Assembly (NCBI GenBank): GCA_003153875.1
Contig: PMBY01000529.1
Location: 29,268-36,806 of the forward strand
Direction of reading: 5' to 3'
DNA length: 7,539 bases
DNA from: Myxococcales bacterium
GTDB lineage: Bacteria; Myxococcota; Polyangia; Fen-1088
Positions 1 through 5,028 of the stretch are shown one piece after another. The notes beneath the pieces were generated by a model that saw nothing but the letters and a program-made list of their open reading frames with translations, did no database searches and was not told the DNA's origin. Positions within the stretch are counted from its first letter, which is position 1; every line of letters begins with the position of its first letter. The position numbers were made by a program, and so were the translations under genes.

Positions 1-12
1 TAGTCACTGTAT

Positions 13-25
13 TCTATTCAATAGA
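13..25. repeat. Small A+T-rich palindrome
   Basis: The bases TCTATTCAATAGA form a perfect inverted repeat with 6-base arms around one central C. The core TTCAATAG recurs at 31-38, 14 bases further on. The A+T-rich setting contrasts sharply with the G+C-rich flank. It could be an operator or part of a promoter belonging to a gene outside the window; no function can be assigned. Confidence 0.35.
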
Positions 26-318
26 TTCTTTTCAATAGGTAAAACCACTAGGCTTTTGTTCAGGTGTTTCCCGCATCCCCGCGTCCGTCAGTCCTCGCCC
101 GGTCGGCGGCTCGCCCGACGCTCACACCCGGTCAGCGGTCCTACTGGCACTGCTCGATCGCCTGTAGGCCACGCTCAGGTGGCCGGCCCTTCTGGGCGAA
201 CGACCTTCCAGTCCAGCACAGATCGGCCAGCGTGCGCGTGAGCGGTAGCGGTAGCGTGAGCGCGGCTAACGTGGGCGACTGGCGTGAGCGCGCGCGGCCC
301 GCACACACGCGAAGCACA

Positions 319-383
319 CACGCCCTCGCCCCGCGCCTTCCGCCTCCCGCGCACCCCACACGAACACGCTCACGCCCTCGCCC
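319..383. repeat. 13-base direct repeat pair and inverted 10-mer
   Basis: CACGCCCTCGCCC occurs at 319-331 and again at 371-383, with start points 52 bases apart. The ten bases at 281-290 (GGCGTGAGCG) are exactly complementary to 367-376, so a long-loop hairpin could form across this region. Short matches are fairly likely by chance in such biased sequence. Confidence 0.3.
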
Positions 384-441
384 ACGCGACCCGCTAGCCG
401 CGAGCCGGCCTTTCAGGCGACGCGCAGGTTTCCGACCGCCT

Positions 442-1344
442 CTAGCCAGATCCGACGGCCAGTGAACTCATGTACTTCCAGCGTTTCTTCCACCATCGCC
501 GCGGCCCCTTGTCGACGCAGCCAAGCACGCGGCTCTGCGCGGGACAAAACACGCGCACATGCATGTGGTCGTCGTGCGGCCGCGCATCCGTGGGTTGGTG
601 CACGATTTCACGAGCCCGCGCCACCAGCGCCGGATCGGCCTTCTCCCGTTCTGCCTCTTGCAAGAGCAACTCCGCTATCGGCTGGTGGATGAAGATCCAC
701 TGCACCTCCACGATCGGATCGGACAACAAACTCGCCACCAAGGCCCAGGTCCGCCGCAAGTCGAGATGGGCATCGGGTAGCGGCTCGCGCATGCGCCGTC
801 CCGGCTTGCCCGAGGACCACGCGACCGCGGCGCCATCATCTGCGAAGCGAATCATGGCCGGAGGGTGGGGCAGCGGTTTCCCATCGTCATCCACGGCATA
901 GTAGAAGATGTCCACGTCCCGCCCGCTCTCGTGTGAACGGTGCATGCTCGAGTCTCCCCCGCGACGCAGCGACAGGTCTCCGACATAGGCTACGCTGCCC
1001 GGGGCGGTCTGCTGGACCCGAGCAAAGGCCCGTGTCAGTCCGCCGACGAGTTCCTCGATGGCGAAGGTGCGGCCGCGCGTGCGCCAGTCGCGGTGAACCT
1101 GGTAGCCGTCTCCTTCGACCGGCAAAGCGACCGCGCCCAAGAGGGCCCCATGTGAATGAGTACCCCACGACAGGCTCGCTCCCCCGCCTCCAGCAAATAT
1201 CCCCACGCAACCCGGAAGCAGGCTCAATGCCACGACGGCGAACGCGACCGTCTGCCAGGCCTTTGATCTGTCCTTGCTCGCGGTCAAACGAACAAGGGAA
1301 CCGCCCAGACACGCCTCAACCAGCACACTGGCGGCCCTGGCCAT
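442..1344 (-). CDS. MepA/M74-like murein endopeptidase lipoprotein
   Basis: This is a 300-residue protein of the penicillin-insensitive murein endopeptidase (MepA, peptidase M74, LAS) family. These zinc enzymes cut the D-Ala-meso-DAP cross-bridges of peptidoglycan in the cell envelope. The metal and catalytic signatures are visible: SHESGRDVDI, with H138 and D145 seven residues apart, and PHDDHMHVRVF, with H257, H260 and H262. The spacing is that of E. coli MepA as I recall it. The segment VQWIFIHQPIAELLL at about 214-228 is also typical. The N terminus has a hydrophobic segment ending in the lipobox LLPG-C (C46), so a lipid-anchored protein is expected. The ATG at 1344 lies 25 bases after the stop of the DksA-like gene; the frame stays open further upstream, but only inside that gene. 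In-frame TTG codons at residues 17 and 20 would give a more standard lipoprotein signal. The tail is Trp/Lys/Arg-rich (about 282-291). Confidence 0.82.
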   Translation of the reverse strand: MARAASVLVEACLGGSLVRLTASKDRSKAWQTVAFAVVALSLLPGCVGIFAGGGGASLSWGTHSHGALLGAVALPVEGDGYQVHRDWRTRGRTFAIEELVGGLTRAFARVQQTAPGSVAYVGDLSLRRGGDSSMHRSHESGRDVDIFYYAVDDDGKPLPHPPAMIRFADDGAAVAWSSGKPGRRMREPLPDAHLDLRRTWALVASLLSDPIVEVQWIFIHQPIAELLLQEAEREKADPALVARAREIVHQPTDARPHDDHMHVRVFCPAQSRVLGCVDKGPRRWWKKRWKYMSSLAVGSG

Positions 1345-1369
1345 TCCTTCCAGGGGCACCTCCCGCCCC

Positions 1370-1747
1370 CTACCCGTAGGCCTTCTCCATCCTTTCCTGA
1401 TCCTCCTTGCAACGGATGCAAAGCGTCGTTTCCAGTCGCGCCTCAAGCCGCTTAGCCGAGATCGGTTCGCCGCACTGCTCGCACAGACCGAACGTCCCGT
1501 CCTCAATACGCTCAAGCGCGTGGTCGATCTTCTGCAAGAAAGTCTTCTCGCGCCCACGCAGCCTGAACGTGAACGATTGCAGGTACTCGGACGACGCAAG
1601 ATCCATTTCGTCGGGCAGATCATCGGACTCAAGCGTCATGTCTTCGCTTAGCGTCCGCTGCGCGTTGCGGAGGATTTCTTTCTTGCGGCTCAACAAGATC
1701 TCGCGAAACCGCTTGAGATCTCTTTTCTTCAAACCAGTCCCTTCCAT
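1370..1747 (-). CDS. dksA: DksA/TraR-family RNA polymerase regulator
   Basis: This is a 125-residue protein of the DksA/TraR family. These proteins bind in the RNA polymerase secondary channel and, usually with (p)ppGpp, adjust transcription initiation. A long helical region (about 8-80) carries the tip PDEMDLAS, with D46, D49 and A51 matching the functional D-x-x-D-x-A tip of E. coli DksA. A C4 zinc finger follows: C89-x2-C92 and C110-x2-C113 within LCEQCGEP and LCIRCKED. The intact tip argues for a working DksA-like factor. Myxobacteria often carry several paralogues, so the symbol names the family and does not assert orthology. The start at 1747 was chosen because AAGGGG lies five bases upstream. 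The frame is open to 1930 with another ATG at 1777, but those residues do not resemble the family. It is first in a minus-strand pair with the murein endopeptidase gene. Confidence 0.88.
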   Translation of the reverse strand: MEGTGLKKRDLKRFREILLSRKKEILRNAQRTLSEDMTLESDDLPDEMDLASSEYLQSFTFRLRGREKTFLQKIDHALERIEDGTFGLCEQCGEPISAKRLEARLETTLCIRCKEDQERMEKAYG

Positions 1748-1799
1748 GAAGCCCCTTGACTCAGGTTGTACAGACATCCGTTTTCTAGTGTACCGCCGG

Positions 1800-1828
1800 A
1801 TTGAATCATGTCGCAGAAAAGATGCCAA
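1800..1828 (-). promoter_or_regulatory. Candidate sigma-70 promoter for the DksA-like gene
   Basis: On the minus strand TTGGCA (1828-1823) and TTCAAT (1805-1800) are separated by 17 bases. That is 5 of 6 and 4 of 6 matches to the sigma-70 consensus. Transcription would begin near 1793, leaving a leader of about 45 bases before the ATG at 1747. Called from sequence match alone. Confidence 0.45.
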
Positions 1829-1841
1829 TGAATCCGTGTCC

Positions 1842-1871
1842 TTGACAGCCTGCCCTGGAACTGCGTAAATG
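1842..1871 (+). promoter_or_regulatory. Candidate promoter for the ribbon-helix-helix gene
   Basis: A perfect TTGACA (1842-1847) is followed after 18 bases by TAAATG (1866-1871), a weak -10 with 3 of 6 matches. Transcription would start near 1878. This agrees with translation beginning at 1914 and not at the earlier in-frame ATG at 1869, which lies inside the -10. Confidence 0.4.
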
Positions 1872-1878
1872 CAAGAAT

Positions 1879-1890
1879 TCGCCCAGGCGA
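1879..1890. promoter_or_regulatory. Palindrome, possible operator
   Basis: TCGCC-CA-GGCGA is a perfect 5+2+5 inverted repeat. It sits just past the putative transcription start and 23 bases before the ATG of the ribbon-helix-helix protein. Small proteins of that fold commonly bind short palindromes in their own promoters, so autoregulation is a reasonable guess without direct support. Confidence 0.3.
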
Positions 1891-1913
1891 GATTAGCCAC
1901 AACGGGGTGCTTC

Positions 1914-2117
1914 ATGGCCGGTTCGGACAAGAGGAAACAAAGTCTCTACTTTCCAGAAGAGATGCTCAAAGAGATCCAAGAAGAGGCTACGCGTCAGGAC
2001 CGTTCTCTCTCCTGGATAGTGCAGAAGGCATGGAAGATCTCTCGCAAAGAGATCATGAAATACCCCTCTGTGAACGAGTTTCCCGGAGAAGAAGACGAGC
2101 GCGGCGCGAGCGAGTGA
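1914..2117 (+). CDS. Small ribbon-helix-helix protein
   Basis: This is a 67-residue protein with the layout of a ribbon-helix-helix (RHH) DNA-binding domain. A short beta strand (KQSLYFP, about 8-14) is followed by helix 1 (EEMLKEIQEEATRQ, 15-28), a turn containing DRSLS, and helix 2 (WIVQKAWKISRKEI, about 34-47). The tail is acidic (GEEDERGASE). It resembles the short conserved myxobacterial RHH proteins catalogued as TIGR04563, from memory. RHH proteins are usually dimeric repressors or antitoxins; no toxin gene is adjacent. The ATG at 1914 was chosen over the in-frame ATG at 1869 because the extra 15 residues do not look like the fold and because 1869 falls within the putative promoter. 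The ribosome binding site (GGGGTG) is weak. The GT5-like gene follows 83 bases later on the same strand. Confidence 0.75.
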   Translation: MAGSDKRKQSLYFPEEMLKEIQEEATRQDRSLSWIVQKAWKISRKEIMKYPSVNEFPGEEDERGASE

Positions 2118-2200
2118 GGCCGCTTTTCCGCGGACGTGCTTGGGCGTCCTCGCCGGACCACAAGGGCGGTCGCTCTGACACCGAGGTACCTTCGGGGTAG

Positions 2201-3541
2201 ATGGCCGAATTTCTGCTTGTCGCTGACCAGGTTTCGCCTGTGGTCGAAGGCGAGTTGTCGGGGTGTGCGGCCGCTTTGGCGCTGGCTCTGTCAGTGGCCA
2301 AACACCGCGTGACCATCCTGTCGTTGGCCACGCCGGACCAGGCCTCGCAGTTGCCCGGCATGGCGCGCCGCTTGCGAACCATTGCGATTCGTGTGGGGGG
2401 GGGGGACCAGGATCTATCGCTCTACGAGGGACGCTCGGCGGTGAGCCAGTGTGCGCTCTACGTGCTCGGCGCCCACTCGGACAATCGCGGTCGCCGCTCG
2501 GTCCTGCTGGCCAGCGCTGCCACCTCGCTGGTTCGCGACCAGATCTGTTGGCCGGACGTGGTGGTGGGTTGGGGCGAGACATCGGCGCTGGCCCTGGCCT
2601 GTGCCCCCAGCGCCCATGCCGCCTTGGTCGTGCCAGACGGACGCTGGAACCAGCCTCTATCCGACGACGAGCGCGCCGAGCTGGATCCTGAAAACCCTGC
2701 GGTGGCCGTCTCGAATGGCATGCTGGTGGGTCTGGGCGCCATCGAGGCGGACGTGGTGATTCTCCCATGCCCCGGGGCCGCGGAAGCCTTCCGCCACGCC
2801 GCTGAGTTGTCCTGCCGTGCCTCGGACCAGCCGGTCACCTCGATGCGTTTCGGATGCGACGAGCTGCCGCACGATCCGGCTACGGATCCTGCGCTGGCCG
2901 CCACCTTCTCCGCTGAGTCCCCTTCCGGCAAGCAGGAATGTCGTCGGACCCTTGTCCGGCGTACCTCACTAGCGGTAGGACCGCGCACGCTCCTGCTAGC
3001 GACAGGGCCACTCGATCCGGCACGGGGCGGTCGCGAAATCCTCGAGGCTGTTTCGCGGCTGGGGCGCGCCGATGTTGCGGTTGTGTTCCCCGCGGGAGGG
3101 GATCGGACGCTCGTCGACCAGGCCAACGTTCTGGCCATTGGGTCACCGGGCAAGGTCACGGTCTTCCCGGAGTCGGGCTGGGAGGCCGAGCGGCAGATCC
3201 TGGCCGCGGCCGACGCTGTGCTCTTGGCGGACGCCACCGACCTGACCGGACGACCGGCGAGCCTGGCCCTTCGCTACGGCGCCCTTCCCTTGGCTCCCGA
3301 CGTAGGCGCAAACGGAGACTACCTGGTGGATCGCGACGTGGCGTCGCAGACGGGCTGCGGCCTGCTCTATGCGCCCGCAGATCCGTGGGGCGGGGTTGGC
3401 GCCATCCAGCGCGCCATCGCGCTGCGAACCAACGTCGAGCTATGGCAACCTCTGTTGGGCTCGCTCATGCGCGCGGCCCCGCGCTGGTCAGCGACCGCCA
3501 CCTCGCTGGAGGCGGTCTGTCTCACCCCGCGTGCAGCCTGA
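2201..3541 (+). CDS. Degenerate GT5 (glycogen synthase-like) protein
   Basis: This 446-residue protein has the outline of a two-domain GT-B enzyme of family GT5 (glycogen/starch synthase) but lacks the catalytic signatures. The N terminus (MAEFLLVADQVSPVVEG) aligns with the GT5 opening, yet the ADP-glucose-binding K-x-G-G is replaced (E16-G-E-L). PDVVVGWGETSA (118-129) stands where GT5 has PDVVHAHDWHA, and the HN of VHN becomes PD. In the C-terminal domain the R and K of SRLTxQKG become P270 and R275. The donor-site Glu of FEPCGLTQLYALRYG becomes D347 in a segment ending LALRYG (355-360). The fold still looks intact: AADAVLLAD, LRYGALPLAP and TGCGLLYAPADPW follow the family pattern. I infer a pseudoenzyme with a binding or regulatory role; an enzyme of altered chemistry is possible. 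The ATG at 2201 has GGGG just upstream. An 11-G run lies in codons 65-69. Confidence 0.72.
   Translation: MAEFLLVADQVSPVVEGELSGCAAALALALSVAKHRVTILSLATPDQASQLPGMARRLRTIAIRVGGGDQDLSLYEGRSAVSQCALYVLGAHSDNRGRRSVLLASAATSLVRDQICWPDVVVGWGETSALALACAPSAHAALVVPDGRWNQPLSDDERAELDPENPAVAVSNGMLVGLGAIEADVVILPCPGAAEAFRHAAELSCRASDQPVTSMRFGCDELPHDPATDPALAATFSAESPSGKQECRRTLVRRTSLAVGPRTLLLATGPLDPARGGREILEAVSRLGRADVAVVFPAGGDRTLVDQANVLAIGSPGKVTVFPESGWEAERQILAAADAVLLADATDLTGRPASLALRYGALPLAPDVGANGDYLVDRDVASQTGCGLLYAPADPWGGVGAIQRAIALRTNVELWQPLLGSLMRAAPRWSATATSLEAVCLTPRAA
2395..2405 (+). repeat. G11 homopolymer inside the GT5-like gene
   Basis: Eleven consecutive G residues encode the last base of a Val codon, three Gly codons and the first base of an Asp codon, in the local protein segment RVGGGDQD. 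The frame on both sides matches GT5-like sequence, so eleven is the in-frame length. A gain or loss of one base would truncate the product. Confidence 0.9.
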
Positions 3542-3809
3542 GGATGCGCACGCCCAACTCGTCGCCCACGCTGACCAGCTCGCCCACGGCCCAGAGTTGA
3601 CCGCCCACCCGAAGCTCGATGGCTTCGGTTCGGCGTGGCCCGAGGCTCAATACGCCGCCCTTCATCAATCCCGCCAGTTCGTCGCCTCGAAGCGTGAAGC
3701 GGCCGATCTCGGCGACCACTTCTACCGGCGCGCTCGCGAGAACCTGTGCCACCTCGGACGATGACGGTTCTTCCGGCTTGTACCGTGGTTTCTCGTCTTG
3801 CGATGCCAT
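3522..3809 (-). CDS. Possible internal-start product SctQ-C (C-terminal SpoA domain)
   Basis: An in-frame ATG at codon 275 of sctQ lies in the linker just before the C-terminal SpoA domain. It would give a 95-residue protein beginning MASQDEKPRYKPEEP. GAGGAGG lies 11 bases upstream of it, a far better ribosome binding site than anything at the full-length start. Internal initiation yielding a short C-terminal product is established for Yersinia YscQ, Salmonella SpaO and Shigella Spa33. There the short form joins full-length SctQ in the sorting platform. The position and size here match that arrangement closely. The GAG-GAG-GAT codons could be ordinary Glu-Glu-Asp codons, so this remains a prediction. 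Confidence 0.5.
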   Translation of the reverse strand: MASQDEKPRYKPEEPSSSEVAQVLASAPVEVVAEIGRFTLRGDELAGLMKGGVLSLGPRRTEAIELRVGGQLWAVGELVSVGDELGVRILRLHAG

Positions 3810-4631
3810 CGGCTTTGTATCCTCCTCAGCCTGAATAAAAGGGCCCACCATGGTCAACGTACCATCAGCAGCCAGGCAGGCGGGCGCGGCGAAGTCCCCC
3901 ACGCGCAAGTAGGCGGGCCAGGGATGGTCCGCTTGAATTCCAGGAATGCCGCCAAACGCCACGGCGTCGCCCACGACAGCCGCAGCAAGGGCAGCACCCA
4001 ACAGATCGCTTCGAGCAAGCTCCAAGGTCGCGCTGCCCACCAGCCCATCCAGGTGCGCCGTGATCGGGCCGGTCCCAGCAACGTCGGCTAGCCACGCGAC
4101 CGGAATCAACAGAACGGCCCGGCCACCCAGGCCCGCGGCGGTGCGAACCGAACCGCCAACCACGAGTCGATCAGGCCCCGGATCGGGCGGCCCAGACGAG
4201 ACCCCGAGCCCAAGCTCGACCCTATGGGAAACCCCGATAGCATCCAGCGCCGAGAGCAAAATGGCCGCCATGACGCCACGCTCACCGCGGCCCAGCGGAC
4301 GAAGCACGGAAGGCGCCGGCCCGCCCAGAATGGCGTGCACCATGGCCAGTGAAACCCGATGGCCCACTCCCACCCAACCGCGCTGCCCGTCGCATTCCAC
4401 CGAGAACCAGTCCATGCCGTCGAGGCCGCCCTCATTTCCAGGCTCACTCGGTGAGAGGACAACGTGGTCTGGGCGAATCTCAACCTCCCCTACCCCCTTT
4501 GCCGCAAGGGTCACGGCCGACGGGATGCGCAGGCGAGCCCGAGCCAGCGCGGCTGCCCATTTCGCGGCCTCAGCGGGCAGCTGCGGCAAAGCGTCGTACG
4601 AAAAAGCCTGCCATCGGGCTTGGGCAGTCAT
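3522..4631 (-). CDS. sctQ: Type III secretion cytoplasmic-ring protein SctQ (SpoA domains)
   Basis: This 369-residue protein belongs to the SctQ/YscQ/HrcQ family, homologous to flagellar FliM/FliN. SctQ forms the cytoplasmic sorting platform of the injectisome with SctK, SctL and the ATPase SctN. Typical features are visible: AMVHAILGG then RPLGRGERGVMAAIL in the N-terminal domain; a first SpoA-like domain at about 205-265 (VVGDAVAFGG, YLRVGDFAAP); an acidic, Ser/Pro-rich linker (about 266-294); and a clear C-terminal SpoA domain (about 297-367) containing SAPVEVVAEIGRFTL, LMKGGVLSLG and VGDELGVRILRL. The ATG at 4631 is the likely start. It has no Shine-Dalgarno sequence; an in-frame TTG at 4676 would add 15 residues unlike the family. 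Its stop overlaps the end of the convergent GT5-like gene by 20 bases. No other T3SS gene lies in the window. Length and SpoA pair favour SctQ over FliM or FliN. Confidence 0.85.
   Translation of the reverse strand: MTAQARWQAFSYDALPQLPAEAAKWAAALARARLRIPSAVTLAAKGVGEVEIRPDHVVLSPSEPGNEGGLDGMDWFSVECDGQRGWVGVGHRVSLAMVHAILGGPAPSVLRPLGRGERGVMAAILLSALDAIGVSHRVELGLGVSSGPPDPGPDRLVVGGSVRTAAGLGGRAVLLIPVAWLADVAGTGPITAHLDGLVGSATLELARSDLLGAALAAAVVGDAVAFGGIPGIQADHPWPAYLRVGDFAAPACLAADGTLTMVGPFIQAEEDTKPMASQDEKPRYKPEEPSSSEVAQVLASAPVEVVAEIGRFTLRGDELAGLMKGGVLSLGPRRTEAIELRVGGQLWAVGELVSVGDELGVRILRLHAG
3821..3827 (-). promoter_or_regulatory. Internal Shine-Dalgarno sequence in sctQ
   Basis: The minus strand reads GAGGAGG ending at 3821, followed by 11 bases and the in-frame ATG at 3809. 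The match to the anti-Shine-Dalgarno sequence is strong, while the spacing is at the long end of the usable range. Confidence 0.5.
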
Positions 4632-4648
4632 GGTTGGTAGGGTATAGT
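4620..4648 (+). promoter_or_regulatory. Candidate sigma-70 promoter for the zinc-finger/FHA operon
   Basis: TTGGGC (4620-4625) and TATAGT (4643-4648) are separated by exactly 17 bases. The -10 matches 5 of 6 consensus positions and the -35 matches 3 of 6. Transcription would start near 4655, leaving a leader of about 26 bases before the GTG at 4681. The -35 overlaps the first codons of the divergent sctQ. The complement of the -10 region reads GGACTATACC, so a weak sctQ promoter may overlap here; it would yield an almost leaderless sctQ mRNA, which fits the missing ribosome binding site. Confidence 0.5.
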
Positions 4649-4680
4649 CCAATAAGAGCGGTTTTCGGGAAAGCAACGAC

Positions 4681-4974
4681 GTGAAGCCTTCTGACGATGA
4701 ATTGGGGTTTCTCTCTTGCCGGGAAATCGTGGACTACTGCCTTGATTTCCTGAGCGGCTCGTTGCCCAACAGGGAAAAGCAGCTTTTCTCGTCCCACCTG
4801 CGCAACTGTCCAGACTGCATGAGATTCTTTGAAACCTACCGCATGACGCCCGAGATTTCTCGGGAGGCCTTGGCGTTGAGCATGCCCGACCGGGTCAGGG
4901 TGGCCGTGCGTGATTATCTGCGCGAACGCTATGAGCCAAGCCCGGCCAGCGACAACAGCTCGTCGAGACGCTAA
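4681..4974 (+). CDS. zf-HC2 zinc-finger protein, anti-sigma-like
   Basis: This 97-residue protein has the zinc-binding anti-sigma (zf-HC2) pattern: C13 in LSCREIVDYCLDFLSG, then H39-x3-C43-x2-C46 in SHLRNCPDCMRFFETYR. In ZAS anti-sigma factors this module holds an ECF sigma factor inactive. Here the protein ends about 50 residues after the finger, in a charged, Ser-rich tail with no membrane helix, so it would be soluble. No sigma-factor gene is adjacent, which leaves the partner open; it may instead be a zinc module used for protein binding. The start is GTG at 4681 with GGGA about ten bases upstream; no earlier in-frame start fits the divergent gap. It is the first gene of a plus-strand run with two zinc-ribbon/FHA genes and has a good candidate promoter. 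Confidence 0.75.
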   Translation: MKPSDDELGFLSCREIVDYCLDFLSGSLPNREKQLFSSHLRNCPDCMRFFETYRMTPEISREALALSMPDRVRVAVRDYLRERYEPSPASDNSSSRR

Positions 4975-4988
4975 GGGAACGCGCCTGC

Positions 4989-4994
4989 TTGACA
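4989..4994 (+). promoter_or_regulatory. Perfect -35 hexamer before the first FHA gene
   Basis: TTGACA lies 34 bases before the ATG at 5029, in the 54-base gap after the zinc-finger gene. The base run at the expected -10 (AAGATG, 5012-5017) is poor, so this may be a weak or activator-dependent promoter, or chance. Confidence 0.25.
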
Positions 4995-5028
4995 GGCCGA
5001 ACGATGCGGGCAAGATGGCTGCACTAGC

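Larger units (their letters stand above)
1..441. other. Non-coding stretch with short repeats
   Basis: No convincing gene is visible here. The first 50 or so bases are A+T-rich with stops in all frames. The rest is very G+C-rich; its open frames (for example 64-465 plus and 141-359 minus) encode Arg/Pro/Ala-rich, low-complexity protein with no recognisable domain and no ribosome binding site, as expected of chance frames in such DNA. The stretch holds three copies of GCGTGAGCG (236-244, 254-262, 282-290), one inverted copy (367-375), and a 13-base direct repeat (319-331 and 371-383). It lies downstream of the minus-strand endopeptidase gene, so it may hold that gene's 3' end, but I see no classic terminator with a T-run. 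Confidence 0.6.

Noticed and set aside
64..465. A 133-codon open frame on the plus strand in the non-coding stretch
   Set aside because: It has no ribosome binding site, its protein is an Arg/Pro/Ala/Ser jumble without a domain, and other frames of the same G+C-rich DNA are open too.
1345..1632. N-terminal extension of the endopeptidase frame by 96 codons
   Set aside because: It lies almost wholly inside the DksA-like gene on the same strand, reads as Arg/Ser/Cys-rich shadow sequence, and would place the lipoprotein signal in the middle of the protein.
1748..1930. Upstream extension of the DksA-like frame to 1930
   Set aside because: The added residues are unlike the family, the extension crosses the divergent promoter region, and the ATG at 1747 has a good ribosome binding site.
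2128..2153. Possible terminator hairpin (GGACG...CGTCC) after the RHH gene
   Set aside because: The stem is only five pairs with an eight-base loop and no T-run follows, so it is not distinguishable from chance.
2458..3237. A 259-codon minus-strand frame inside the GT5-like gene
   Set aside because: It is Ser/Arg/Ala-rich with no recognisable domain, while the plus-strand frame shows clear GT-B alignment over the same bases.
3946..4647. A 233-codon plus-strand frame opposite sctQ
   Set aside because: It is a Pro/Ser/Thr/Arg-rich antisense shadow, and sctQ has solid SpoA-family signatures there.
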